This document shows positions 41,439 to 48,645 of a DNA stretch of 64,000 bases, in pieces. Every line of letters starts with the position of its first letter. The first letter of the stretch is position 1. The DNA lies in assembly GCA_035550655.1 (NCBI GenBank), contig DASZOU010000031.1, positions 1 through 64,000 on the forward strand, in the 5' to 3' direction. Made by a program: the position numbers and the translations under genes. A model generated the notes under the pieces. It had not been told where the DNA came from, did not search any database, and saw only the letters and a program-made list of their open reading frames with translations. Source of the DNA: DASZTV01 sp035550655 (GTDB taxonomy: Bacteria > Actinomycetota > Actinomycetes > JAFAQI01).

Positions 41439-42640
41439 GCGCCGATCTGCTCGACGACGTTGAGGCGTTCGTCACCCGCTTCGTCGCGTACCCCAGCGAG
41501 GCCGCGGTCGTCGCTGTTGTTCTGTGGTGCGCCCACGCCCACCTGCTCGACTCCTTCGAGTCGACGCCGCGGCTCGCGCATCTGTCGCCGGAGCCCGGCA
41601 GCGGAAAGTCCCGGTCGCTCGAGGTGATCGAGCTGCTAGTGCCGCGGCCGGTCCTCGCCGTCAACGTGACACCCGCGTACCTGTTCCGCAAGGTCGGCGG
41701 CGACGAGGGGCGAGCCACGGTCCTTTTCGACGAGATCGACACCGTGTTCGGCCCGAAGGCGAAGGACAACGAGGACATTCGCGGGCTGCTCAACGCCGGG
41801 CACCGCCGCGGCGCGACCGCCGGGCGCTGCGTCGTGCGCGGCAAGACCGTCGAGACCGAGGAGCTGCCCGCCTACGCCGCCGTGGCGATCGCGGGCCTGG
41901 GCGATTCGCTGCCAGACACGATCATGACCAGGTCCGTCGTCGTGCGGATGCGCCGGCGCGCACCTCACGAGCGCGTCGAGCCGTTCCGTCACCGGCTACA
42001 CGCGCCCGAAGGCCACGCGCTCCGGGACCGGCTCGAGAGATGGGCGAGCGAGGTCCGCGCGGAGGTGACCGAGGCGTGGCCGCAGATCCCCCCAGGTGTT
42101 GAGGACCGCAACGCCGACGTGTGGGAGCCGCTGCTGGCAGTCGCCGACGCGGCCGGAGGCCACTGGCCGGTGCGGGCTCGCGTAGCGGCTGTAACGTTCG
42201 TAACGCAATCCGCCGATCGTGCGTGGACCCTCGGCGTGCGTTTGCTCGACGACCTGCGAACCATCTTCGACAGCGAGAACGTCGACGGCCTGCACACCCA
42301 GACCCTCCTCGACCGACTCTGTGAGCTCGAGGAAGCGCCGTGGGGCGATCTCCGCGGCCGGCCGCTCGACGCCCGCGGACTGGCGCGGCGACTCAAGGCG
42401 TACGACGTAGAACCCAAGCCCGTACGAATCGGGGATGTCGTACTCCGTGGCTACCGGCGTGAGGACCTAGCGGACGCCTGGTCGCGCTACCTCCCCGCAC
42501 CACCCACGGGCGGGGTTACAACCGTTACAGCCGCCACAGCGATCGAGTGCCTCCGCTGCGGACGCGGTCTTCTCACGGACGACGTGCGCACCCGTGGCAT
42601 CTGCGCGGCGTGCCGCGTCGACCTTGAGGCAGCGTCGTGA
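41435..42640 (+). CDS. DUF3631-type AAA/helicase-like ATPase, probable replication protein
   Basis: 401 residues. Walker A is HLSPEPGSGKSRSLEVIE (about 50-67) and Walker B is TVLFDEIDTVFG (about 94-105). The remainder matches the DUF3631 pattern: IRGLLNAGHRRGATAGRCVV, DTIMTRSVVVRMRRRAP, LRTIFDSENVDGLHTQTLLD and LARRLKAYDVEPKPVRIG. A final zinc knuckle (CLRCG...CAAC) closes it. Such proteins occur in actinobacterial prophages and integrative elements, often where a replication initiator/helicase would be. A self-replication role for the excised element is inferred. Confidence 0.75.
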   Translation: MSADLLDDVEAFVTRFVAYPSEAAVVAVVLWCAHAHLLDSFESTPRLAHLSPEPGSGKSRSLEVIELLVPRPVLAVNVTPAYLFRKVGGDEGRATVLFDEIDTVFGPKAKDNEDIRGLLNAGHRRGATAGRCVVRGKTVETEELPAYAAVAIAGLGDSLPDTIMTRSVVVRMRRRAPHERVEPFRHRLHAPEGHALRDRLERWASEVRAEVTEAWPQIPPGVEDRNADVWEPLLAVADAAGGHWPVRARVAAVTFVTQSADRAWTLGVRLLDDLRTIFDSENVDGLHTQTLLDRLCELEEAPWGDLRGRPLDARGLARRLKAYDVEPKPVRIGDVVLRGYRREDLADAWSRYLPAPPTGGVTTVTAATAIECLRCGRGLLTDDVRTRGICAACRVDLEAAS

Positions 42641-42888
42641 CCGGCGACGTCCCGCACCTGGAGCTGCGCAAGGTGTCACCCGCTGCGGTCGAGGTCGGCG
42701 GCCTGCTCGCCCGCGCGGTGATCCGGCAGGCGAACCTGCCGCGTCAGTACGTGACGCGCACGACGACCGGCGCGGCGTGGCTCGTGCCCGCGTTCTGCGT
42801 CCCGGCGGTCGTTGCTACCGCTCAACGCATGGGCGGGGTCGCGAGGTTCGTCGAGACGGCGCAGCTCACCCTCGGCGACCCGTCGTGA
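42637..42888 (+). CDS. Element-encoded hypothetical protein
   Basis: 83 residues. Sequence blocks VSPAAVEVGGLLARAVIRQA and FCVPAVVATAQRMGGVARFV suggest a small alpha/beta protein; no family recognised. The start overlaps the ATPase stop by 4 bp and the end overlaps the SWIM gene, indicating translation within the operon. Confidence 0.55.
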   Translation: MTGDVPHLELRKVSPAAVEVGGLLARAVIRQANLPRQYVTRTTTGAAWLVPAFCVPAVVATAQRMGGVARFVETAQLTLGDPS

Positions 42889-43139
42889 CTCGGGAGAGCG
42901 CGGACGCCAAGGCCAGGCGATACCTGACCGAGGGGCGCCTAACTGTGCAGCGCGTCGACGAGCGCGGAGTCAAGGCGTCGTGTCGTGGCAGCGGCCACAC
43001 CTACACGGTCGGTCATCAGCTCGGCGGCTGGTCGTGCGACTGTGAGGCTCGCACCGTTCGCTGCGCGCATCTCCTCGCGCTGCAACTCGTCGTGTCGGTC
43101 CCGGCGTGCCACCAGGCGACTTGGCGACGGTCGGCATGA
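42885..43139 (+). CDS. SWIM zinc-finger protein
   Basis: 84 residues from GTG 42885. The SWIM signature CxCxnCxH is visible in GGWSCDCEARTVRCAHLLAL. An N-terminal strand region (YLTEGRLTVQRVDERGVKAS) precedes it. SWIM domains bind zinc and contact DNA or proteins, often in mobile-element and recombination proteins. The gene overlaps the next reading frame slightly. Confidence 0.7.
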   Translation: MTRESADAKARRYLTEGRLTVQRVDERGVKASCRGSGHTYTVGHQLGGWSCDCEARTVRCAHLLALQLVVSVPACHQATWRRSA

Positions 43140-43690
43140 ACGCGGGCGACGTCGCGGCGCTTCGCGAGGCGTGCGAGGTACTTCGCCGGCATCGTGAGCA
43201 GCTCGAAACGAACGGCGGCGCAGCCACTCCCGCGTTCCGTTCCCTCGAGACGTTGATGCGCGTTTGGGTCAGTGAGGGTCAGCAGGGAACGAAAGTTGGC
43301 GATCTGCCCGGCGCGCCTGACCCTGCGGGTATGGCTCCGATCGTCGAGGCACTGACATTCGATGAGGCGGCGTTCGCGCTGCGCGTCAGCAAGCCGATGA
43401 TCAAGCGCGAGGTCACCGCCGGCCGTCTGTCGACGATGGTTGTCGGAAGCCGCGCACGTCGTATCCCGGTCGCCGCGTTGCGCGAGTACGTCGCGAGCCG
43501 AACCGAAAGCAGGGCGTCAACGTCACCGGATCGCGGGCCTGCTGCAGCGTCCACGTCCGGATCGAAGGCCGCGAGCGAGTCATCACTGGCTAACTCCTCT
43601 CGCATAGACCGGCCTGCGCCTGGCTCCCGGCCGTCCGGTGCCCCCGTGCTGGACGGCCGGGACATCGACCCGCCGGGGGTCGCTCAGTGA
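43136..43690 (+). CDS. HTH (excisionase-family) DNA-binding protein
   Basis: 184 residues from ATG 43136 (an upstream ATG at 43106 is possible). A helical N-terminus (about 1-75) is followed by an HTH_17-like domain at about 78-130: ALTFDEAAFALRVSKPMIKR and VGSRARRIPVAALREYVASR. The C-terminus is Ser/Pro-rich and disordered. It is the element's third small DNA-binding protein, perhaps a late regulator. It overlaps the following gene by 4 bp. Confidence 0.65.
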   Translation: MNAGDVAALREACEVLRRHREQLETNGGAATPAFRSLETLMRVWVSEGQQGTKVGDLPGAPDPAGMAPIVEALTFDEAAFALRVSKPMIKREVTAGRLSTMVVGSRARRIPVAALREYVASRTESRASTSPDRGPAAASTSGSKAASESSLANSSRIDRPAPGSRPSGAPVLDGRDIDPPGVAQ

Positions 43691-43935
43691 CCGAACAGCT
43701 CACCGAAGCCGACGTGCAACGGCTCCGCGCCGAAGGCAACTACGCCGAGATCGAACGGGCACGAGCGGACGGTCGCCTCGACGACGTTCTCGGCATCCGC
43801 CGTCACCGCCCGCCTACTGGTCAGTGGACCGCGGAGGACGTCGCCCGCATGTTCGCCGAGAAGCGCTACATCGAGATCGAGGACGCCAGAGCGGCCGGCC
43901 TGCTCAACGACCTACTCAACCCGGAGGACCAATGA
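43687..43935 (+). CDS. Small protein with an internally duplicated motif
   Basis: 82 residues. Two related copies of a roughly 30-residue unit are visible: EADVQRLRAEGNYAEIERAR then ADGRLDDVLG, and AEDVARMFAEKRYIEIEDAR then AAGLLNDLLN. Each copy looks like a helix-turn-helix-sized alpha unit. Similar small proteins occur in actinophage genomes, but no function is known to me. Overlaps the previous gene by 4 bp and the next by 4 bp. Confidence 0.65.
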   Translation: MTEQLTEADVQRLRAEGNYAEIERARADGRLDDVLGIRRHRPPTGQWTAEDVARMFAEKRYIEIEDARAAGLLNDLLNPEDQ

Positions 43936-44606
43936 ACACTGCCAGCACGCGAAGCCTGGTCGCGGCCGCCGCTGAGACCTACGGCGTTAAGCACCCGCCC
44001 TACGTCGTCGAGGCGCAGAGACTCGCCGACGCCGCTACCGCCTACCGGCTAGAGGTCGAAAGGCTCACCGAACCGTCGCTCGAGAGCGTCACGGCCGGCA
44101 CCATCTCGAAGGTCATCGACCAGGTGCTCGCGTTCGACCAGCGCGCCCGGCGCCTCGAGCTGGCCCGCCGCGTCGAAGTCGAAGCCCTGGTGAAGCTCGA
44201 CGCCGCATTCAGCCGGTTCAAGGGCGTCATGCTGCAGAGCCTCGCCGGGCCGTTCGACAGCGCCGCAGCGACGTTCATGGCCTCCTACGACAGCGGCACA
44301 ACGCCAGACCCGAAGATCGTCGCCACCCTCACCGACTTGGTCCGCGTCCGTGACCTGCTCAGTGACCGAGTCGACGAAGGGTTCCCGATGAGCAACACCG
44401 ACCTGCCGACCCGAGTCGCCGTCTGGCAGTCCCGCGACGACCTAATCAGACTCAGGCACCGCGCCAACGGCACAGAGCGCGGCTCCCAGCCATGGCTCGA
44501 AGCGGTCCTGTCACTTGGAGGCCGCCTGAAGTGGCAGACACGCCACGAGCAGATTGCCCACGTCACCGCGCTACCGGCACACACACCGGAGGCGAACGTC
44601 GCATGA
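43932..44606 (+). CDS. Helical element-encoded protein, function unknown
   Basis: 224 residues from ATG 43932, with GGAGG just upstream. Predominantly alpha-helical and charged (VVEAQRLADAATAYRLEVER, VDQ/VLAFDQRARRLELARRVE), suggesting coiled coils. No recognised domain. Position between the duplicated-motif gene and HNH/terminase genes resembles unassigned early-to-late junction genes of actinophages. Confidence 0.6.
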   Translation: MNTASTRSLVAAAAETYGVKHPPYVVEAQRLADAATAYRLEVERLTEPSLESVTAGTISKVIDQVLAFDQRARRLELARRVEVEALVKLDAAFSRFKGVMLQSLAGPFDSAAATFMASYDSGTTPDPKIVATLTDLVRVRDLLSDRVDEGFPMSNTDLPTRVAVWQSRDDLIRLRHRANGTERGSQPWLEAVLSLGGRLKWQTRHEQIAHVTALPAHTPEANVA

Positions 44607-44764
44607 CTGACAACCCGACACCCAACACCTACGCCGAGCAACTCGCCGCAGCACAAGCCGCACGCGAAGCCGAACGCGAGGCACGGCGCGCAGCCATCGC
44701 CTACAACGCCCAGGCGCCCACCGACTACGCGCGAACCGACACCGGCGAACCAGCGACCGCATGA
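44603..44764 (+). CDS. Small Ala/Glu/Arg-rich helical ORF
   Basis: 53 residues from ATG 44603, overlapping the preceding stop. A single amphipathic helix (YAEQLAAAQAAREAEREARR) followed by a polar tail. No family recognised; low complexity lowers confidence. Confidence 0.4.
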   Translation: MTDNPTPNTYAEQLAAAQAAREAEREARRAAIAYNAQAPTDYARTDTGEPATA

Positions 44765-44783
44765 AGAACGAGGACCACCTCCG

Positions 44784-45125
44784 ATGCCACGCGCCGGCCG
44801 TACCTGCATCGACTGCCCGGCGGTCATCACCACCGGCAACCGCTGCGCGACCTGCACGGCGAAGCGCGACAAGGCCCGTGGCACAGCGACACAGCGCGGC
44901 TACACCAGCGCCGGCCACCAACGCTTCCGCAAAGCCGTTCTCGCACGCGACCCGGTCTGCACCATCTGCCGCCGGGCCTGGTCGACCGTCGCTGACCACT
45001 ACCCGATCTCACGCCGTGAACTTGAGGCGACCGGACAGAACCCCAACGACCCGGCACGTGGCCGCGGACTATGCGTCACCTGCCACAACCGCTCAACAGC
45101 CATCGAACACAGCGGATGGGCATAG
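44784..45125 (+). CDS. HNH endonuclease
   Basis: 113 residues. Two N-terminal CxxC pairs (CIDC, CATC) form a zinc ribbon. The HNH core follows: CTICRRAWSTVADHYPISR with the catalytic His in ADHY, then GRGLCVTCHNRSTA with the structural Cys pair and Asn/His. Phage HNH proteins next to terminase genes nick DNA to assist packaging. Here the gene precedes the terminase-small-like gene, the normal phage order, but no large terminase follows. Confidence 0.85.
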   Translation: MPRAGRTCIDCPAVITTGNRCATCTAKRDKARGTATQRGYTSAGHQRFRKAVLARDPVCTICRRAWSTVADHYPISRRELEATGQNPNDPARGRGLCVTCHNRSTAIEHSGWA

Positions 45126-45227
45126 GGGGGGCACCCACGGGCAAGCGAGGTACCTGTACCGCTCAGTGGGCTTCTCGCAGGTTCGTGATGCTGAAACGGT
45201 CGGCCTTCCCCGCTCGGACGGTTCCGG

Positions 45228-45593
45228 GTGAGCGGGGTTCCGGCTGCGCCGAAGGGTACGAAGGCGCCGGGCCGGCGGTTGTGGTCGTCGGTCGTGGCCG
45301 ATTTCGAGCTGGATGAGCACGAGATGGCGCTGCTTCTCGAGGCCGTGCGGACGGTTGACCTGCTCGACGTCCTTGAGGCTGCGGTGCGCCAGGATGGGCC
45401 GCTGATCGACTCGTCGCAGGGTCTTCGGGCGCATCCGGCCGTGGTGGAGGCACGCCAGCAGCGGATCGCGCTGGCTCGGCTGCTCGCGGCTTTGCGTCTG
45501 CCGATCGGGGATGAGGGTCAGCAGGCAGCCGATGTTCGTCCGCAGCGCCGTAGCGGTGTTCGGGGGGCCTACAGCTTGCGGTCGGTGCAGTGA
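45228..45593 (+). CDS. Phage terminase small subunit-like protein
   Basis: 121 residues from GTG 45228. The pattern GTKAPGRRLWSSVVADFELD, MALLLEAVRTVDLLDVLEAA, LRAHPAVVEARQQRIALARL and LLAALRLP is that of P27-type small terminases in actinophages. TerS recognises pac/cos DNA and loads the large subunit. Its presence without TerL is characteristic of satellites that redirect helper packaging. An unrelated helical protein is possible, but the position after HNH supports the call. Confidence 0.72.
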   Translation: MSGVPAAPKGTKAPGRRLWSSVVADFELDEHEMALLLEAVRTVDLLDVLEAAVRQDGPLIDSSQGLRAHPAVVEARQQRIALARLLAALRLPIGDEGQQAADVRPQRRSGVRGAYSLRSVQ

Positions 45594-45910
45594 AACGCCG
45601 GCAGCCCGCGGTTGTTCTCGACGGCGCGGTTCTCCCCGATGAGCTTCGACGCTTCACCGCAGCAGACTGGCCTGGGTCGACCGCGGCGGAACGGTCGCAC
45701 GACGAGGAGCAGGCCGCGACTCGTTCGGGGACGGCGGTTCCGGAGTTGCCCGCCGTGATGGATCAGTGGCGCCGTCGCCGTCAGTGGAATAACGCCCGGA
45801 CCGCCTGGTGCGCCGAGCGTGGCATGACTGACGAGCGCGGCCGGATCGACTGGCACCGGTTCCGGGCCTACGCGCTCGGGGACCAACCCGACCCGGCGCG
45901 GCAGCATTGA
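45590..45910 (+). CDS. Element-encoded hypothetical protein after the terminase-like gene
   Basis: 106 residues, overlapping the previous stop by 4 bp. Arg/Trp-rich: LPDELRRFTAADWPGSTAAE and VMDQWRRRRQWNNARTAWCA. No family recognised. It occupies the position where terminase large subunit would start in a phage, but it has no Walker motifs. A 12-bp-stem hairpin follows. Confidence 0.55.
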   Translation: MKRRQPAVVLDGAVLPDELRRFTAADWPGSTAAERSHDEEQAATRSGTAVPELPAVMDQWRRRRQWNNARTAWCAERGMTDERGRIDWHRFRAYALGDQPDPARQH

Positions 45911-45935
45911 GCGCGACCGTCGGCGTTCGCGAACC

Positions 45936-45973
45936 TGCCCGGCTGCCTGTACCCCCGTGTGGGCAGCCGGGCA
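45936..45973 (+). terminator. Hairpin closing the rightward operon
   Basis: A perfect 12-bp stem (45936-45947 with 45962-45973) and a 14-base loop lie 26 bp after the last coupled gene. No T tract follows, so termination may be inefficient or Rho-assisted. Confidence 0.5.
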
Positions 45974-46019
45974 GCAACACCGCCGGGGGAGTTTCCTTGT
46001 CGCGGGTGGTGTCCCCGTA

Positions 46020-46217
46020 GTGGCCGCCCGGTACCGCGTTCCGCAGAGGCTGTTGAGATCCATCGCTGGCAGGGCCTATTCGGTGCCTGCCGGCGTGTCG
46101 GTCGAAGAGGCGTTCCGGCTCGCTGTGGCTTCCGCGCCCGGCATGCGAGGCTCAGATCATGGGCGTCGGCGACACAGGGACCCCGCCGGGCGTGGTGCAG
46201 TACCTCGCCGAGATTGA
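46020..46217 (+). CDS. Doubtful small ORF
   Basis: 65 residues from GTG 46020. The stretch RYRVPQRLLRSIAGRAYSVP, with VSVEEAFRLAVASAPG, reads like protein. The C-terminus becomes Arg-rich where it overlaps the next gene. No ribosome binding site; it could be a remnant of a longer phage gene. Confidence 0.25.
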   Translation: MAARYRVPQRLLRSIAGRAYSVPAGVSVEEAFRLAVASAPGMRGSDHGRRRHRDPAGRGAVPRRD

Positions 46218-46620
46218 TGCTCTGACGATCCAGTTCTTTCCAGGCGGGATCATCCCGAAGCCGCTGACGGGCCGGTTCGTTGAGTTCCCGGAGATGGGCC
46301 TGATCGTCACGGGCCAATGGGACGACGAGGGTCGGCTGTATGCCATCGCGGTAGCGCAAGCCTCACAGCACGTCCCCCGTGCGCTGTTCAAGAATCCGAG
46401 CGGCGCACCGCTGACCGTCGTGGCAGCGTCGGACGAACCGGGTACTGCTGTGCTTGGGCTCTTCCCGGGTGCGCTCAACGCAGTCAGCTATCGCATGGCA
46501 TGGGACTTGTTCGATGGCGGCGATCCCATCGACATCCTGCTCGCCAAGTCCCGCAAGATCGTCGCGTTCTGCATCCCAAACGCCGCCGACCGACTCCCGG
46601 ACTCGTTCCCGCTGCCCTGA
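46159..46620 (+). CDS. Element-encoded hypothetical protein
   Basis: 153 residues from ATG 46159. Beta-rich with hydrophobic core segments (IDALTIQFFPGGIIPKPLTG, MGLIVTGQWDDEGRLYAIAV) and a C-terminal helix region (ALNAVSYRMAWDLFDGG). No family recognised. It lies beyond the operon-closing hairpin, in the block where satellites often carry accessory genes. Confidence 0.5.
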   Translation: MGVGDTGTPPGVVQYLAEIDALTIQFFPGGIIPKPLTGRFVEFPEMGLIVTGQWDDEGRLYAIAVAQASQHVPRALFKNPSGAPLTVVAASDEPGTAVLGLFPGALNAVSYRMAWDLFDGGDPIDILLAKSRKIVAFCIPNAADRLPDSFPLP

Positions 46621-46753
46621 CGAGTCGCGCCTCCTGGCCAAAGCCCCTACATTGCGCGGGTGGGCTTCATATCCCGGCTTCTCGTGCCTCGCGGTATCCG
46701 TCGAGCGACACGTCCAGCGCGAACCATGCGCCGCGCACTCACACCGAAGCCGA

Positions 46754-47104
46754 TCAAGCAGGCCAGACGAGCGGCACAGACGGCCCCGGTCCGACTTCGA
46801 CCGTCTCGCGTTCGGTGCGGGAAGTCGTGACCTTTGACCGAGACGGGTACGTCTTGCCGTCCTGTCCCTTGATCGCGACCGGCTCGGTCGTATGACCTGT
46901 CAAGTCGTTGGCAGGTAGTACGGGCAGGTCCTTACGGACGGTCTCGTGGCTGACCTGCGCGACTTCGGCGATCTGTCGCGTTGACATGCCATCTGCACGA
47001 AGGCGTGCGACCATTTCGCGTCGCTGCTCGGCCGACAACTTGCGGCGGTAGACGTTCGTGGCGATGGCGTGCTGCCGCTTTTGCTCATCGGTCAGTCCAG
47101 CCAC
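46754..47104 (-). CDS. HTH regulator-like protein (ParB/transposase-type HTH)
   Basis: 116 residues. RRKLSAEQRREMVARLRADG is followed by MSTRQIAEVAQVSHETVRKD, a clear helix-turn-helix (about 35-58), then VAIKGQDGKTYPS. The HTH plus GxDGKxYP arrangement recurs in actinobacterial element proteins related to ParB-like regulators; the ParB nuclease domain is absent here. The tail is Thr/Glu/Arg-rich. It probably regulates the right-end block or acts on DNA at the element end. Confidence 0.6.
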   Translation of the reverse strand: MAGLTDEQKRQHAIATNVYRRKLSAEQRREMVARLRADGMSTRQIAEVAQVSHETVRKDLPVLPANDLTGHTTEPVAIKGQDGKTYPSRSKVTTSRTERETVEVGPGPSVPLVWPA

Positions 47105-47145
47105 GACGCGGCGCGGGCAGATGATCCCGAGGTCGCCGGCGATCC

Positions 47146-47334
47146 ATGCGCATGAGGTTCTCCGAATCCCCCCGAGCCGAGGGAATCGCGCTCGAGATCG
47201 AGATGACCCGCGATGAATGGGACCAGATCTGCGCGACGGTCGATCGTGAGCGTGGCGTGCGGCTCGAGCCAGATGACGCTGATGAAGGCGACCAGGTTTG
47301 TCGTGTCGTCATCGAGGTCCGCGACTCCGCGTAG
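47146..47334 (+). CDS. Small acidic hypothetical protein
   Basis: 62 residues: two beta-like stretches (GIALEIEMTRDEWDQICATV and CRVVIEVRDSA) around acidic loops. It is followed by a 10-bp-stem hairpin. No ribosome binding site is obvious and no family is recognised. Confidence 0.4.
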   Translation: MRMRFSESPRAEGIALEIEMTRDEWDQICATVDRERGVRLEPDDADEGDQVCRVVIEVRDSA

Positions 47335-47340
47335 ACATGC

Positions 47341-47375
47341 GACCGCCCCGCGGCTGGGGGGCCAACGGGGCGGTC
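47341..47375. terminator. Bidirectional terminator-like hairpin
   Basis: gaccgccccg (47341-47350) pairs perfectly with cggggcggtc (47366-47375) across a 15-base loop. It sits between a rightward ORF and a leftward gene pair that converge on it. Confidence 0.6.
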
Positions 47376-47414
47376 TAGGTGCCGCGTGGATCGCGACGCG
47401 GGATGAGCGAAATG

Positions 47415-47768
47415 CTAGAAGCGTGTACGCATGAGCGCGACGACTGCCCGAATGCCGGTGGCGACCGCCTCGGGGTCGTCGCACGGCTCGCCGCCCTCTT
47501 TGGTCGTCTCCACCCAAGTCGCCTTGTTGAGTAGCGCCTGCTCGAAGTCCTCCGCTGACAGCCAGAGGTACAGGACGGAGACCATCACGCCTCGGAGGTC
47601 GTGATCAGACAGCCCGTCGAGGCAGCCGTCGACCTCGAGCAGACCACAGAAGTCCTGCCAGACCGCTGCGACGTCGGGATGGGGCATGAGGGAGTCGGAG
47701 AAGATCGCAAGCAGCTCCATCGCGAGTTGACCCGGCGTCAGCCCGTCAGGAAGGACGTCGACGGTCAC
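47415..47768 (-). CDS. Element-encoded hypothetical protein
   Basis: 117 residues, helical: LTPGQLAMELLAIFSDSLMP, WQDFCGLLEVDGCLDGLS and VMVSVLYLWLSAEDFEQALL. The start overlaps the stop of the upstream gene (47765) by 4 bp, so the two form a leftward operon. No family recognised. Confidence 0.5.
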   Translation of the reverse strand: MTVDVLPDGLTPGQLAMELLAIFSDSLMPHPDVAAVWQDFCGLLEVDGCLDGLSDHDLRGVMVSVLYLWLSAEDFEQALLNKATWVETTKEGGEPCDDPEAVATGIRAVVALMRTRF

Positions 47769-48199
47769 TTCGCTGCGCCCGTGATCTCGTCGAGCAGGTC
47801 GGCCGCATCGAGAAGCTCGGCGGCGATGCGCCGGGCGTCGCCCGCGGCGAATCCGTCATCGGCAGGAGATACCACCGGGAGGTCGATGAACGGCGCCCCG
47901 GTCTCGACGTCGTCTCCTTCGATGTTCTCGAGGCACATGATGCGCACCAAGGTGTGATCAGGCGATGTGCTGTGGAAGCGGAAGAACGCCGGCGTCCTGG
48001 TGCCCGGCTCGACGTCACAGTCATGAGCGGTTGGCAGACCGCACCAGGACGGGCACGGGGGAAGGGTCATCGTGGCGTAGACCATCGCCGCCTCTTGCGC
48101 CGCAGCGTAAAGCTCGCGGGTGCGTGGATGATCGGGGGGGAAGGCGTAGAGCGCGACGAACTCCTCGAACGTCGCGTCAGGCTGGATCTCAAGCGGCAT
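47765..48199 (-). CDS. DUF6907-like Cys/His protein
   Basis: 144 residues from ATG 48197-48199, with AGGAGG a few bases upstream; a longer frame lacks such a site. After a helical N-terminus, PPCPSWCGLPTAHDCDVEPG and FFRFHSTSPDHTLVRIMCLE give a Cys/His pattern like DUF6907-type proteins of actinobacterial phages and plasmids. The remainder is helical (ARRIAAELLDAADLLDEITG). The function of the family is unknown. It heads the right-end leftward operon. Confidence 0.5.
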   Translation of the reverse strand: MPLEIQPDATFEEFVALYAFPPDHPRTRELYAAAQEAAMVYATMTLPPCPSWCGLPTAHDCDVEPGTRTPAFFRFHSTSPDHTLVRIMCLENIEGDDVETGAPFIDLPVVSPADDGFAAGDARRIAAELLDAADLLDEITGAAK

Positions 48200-48559
48200 G
48201 TCGACCTCCTGGTCGTGATGGTGCAGGAGGTGACCGACACAAACGTCGGGAACCGCGAGGCACTCCGATGGCCTCGCGCGGAGCCGTGAAAGGGTTTCCA
48301 CGGGTCCATCACCTCCATGCAGGTGTTGGATCAAGGGCCTCGTCGGTGCGCTAACACCGGCGGGGCCCGCCTTGCTTTGCGGGACTCTATGCACCTCCTC
48401 CGGTCGCGTCTAGGAATCCATTTCGTGGGTCCACGATGGGTCCGGATTGTCTGGCACGGGTCGGCACCGATTGATATCGAGGATGCCAGCGGAGCGTCTT
48501 CTCCCGCACCCGGCGGAAGCGGATGGCATTACCCGTCACCAGCTGGCAGCGTGTCCCCT
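48200..48559. other. Non-coding right end of the element
   Basis: No convincing gene. It holds a GGGTCC-rich stretch (single copy at 48302, tandem pair at 48426-48443) interpreted as integrase arm sites. A GC-rich imperfect hairpin lies near 48325-48360. Reading leftward from the attR core gives the alternative integrase tail ending at the TAA at 48529-48531. Confidence 0.4.
48426..48443. promoter_or_regulatory. Candidate integrase arm-type sites, right end
   Basis: TGGGTCC occurs at 48426-48432 and 48437-48443, again 11 bp apart and in the same orientation as the left-end pair. It is 117 bp inside the attR core. Confidence 0.45.
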
Positions 48560-48605
48560 GGACTTAAGATCTGGTCAGTGTCGGTTCGAATCCGACCGGG
48601 GGTAC
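48560..48605. repeat. attR core (46-bp direct repeat, right copy; tRNA 3' fragment)
   Basis: Perfect copy of 38485-38530, carrying the anticodon-loop-to-3'-end part of the tRNA without its 5' half. It is the displaced original 3' end of the target gene, left by integration. Confidence 0.92.
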
Positions 48606-48645
48606 ACGTACTCCTGGCGGACACATCACCTGAGGCGAGGCGTCG

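Larger units (their letters stand above)
38485..48605. mobile_element. Integrated 10.1-kb phage-satellite-like element in a tRNA gene
   Basis: The ends are a perfect 46-bp repeat. From left to right: leftward integrase and a partner gene; a divergent control region; a rightward operon of XRE regulator, excisionase-like protein, small ORFs, DUF3631 ATPase, SWIM protein, second HTH protein, repeat protein, coiled-coil protein, HNH nuclease and terminase-small-like gene; then a right-end block largely on the minus strand. Nearly every gene in the rightward run overlaps its neighbour by about 4 bp. No large terminase, portal, capsid, tail or lysis gene is seen. A satellite using a helper phage is the best reading; a decayed prophage is the alternative. 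Confidence 0.75.

Noticed and set aside
38485..48605. Complete prophage
   Set aside because: No large terminase, portal, capsid, tail or lysis genes within the att-bounded 10.1 kb; satellite or remnant fits better.
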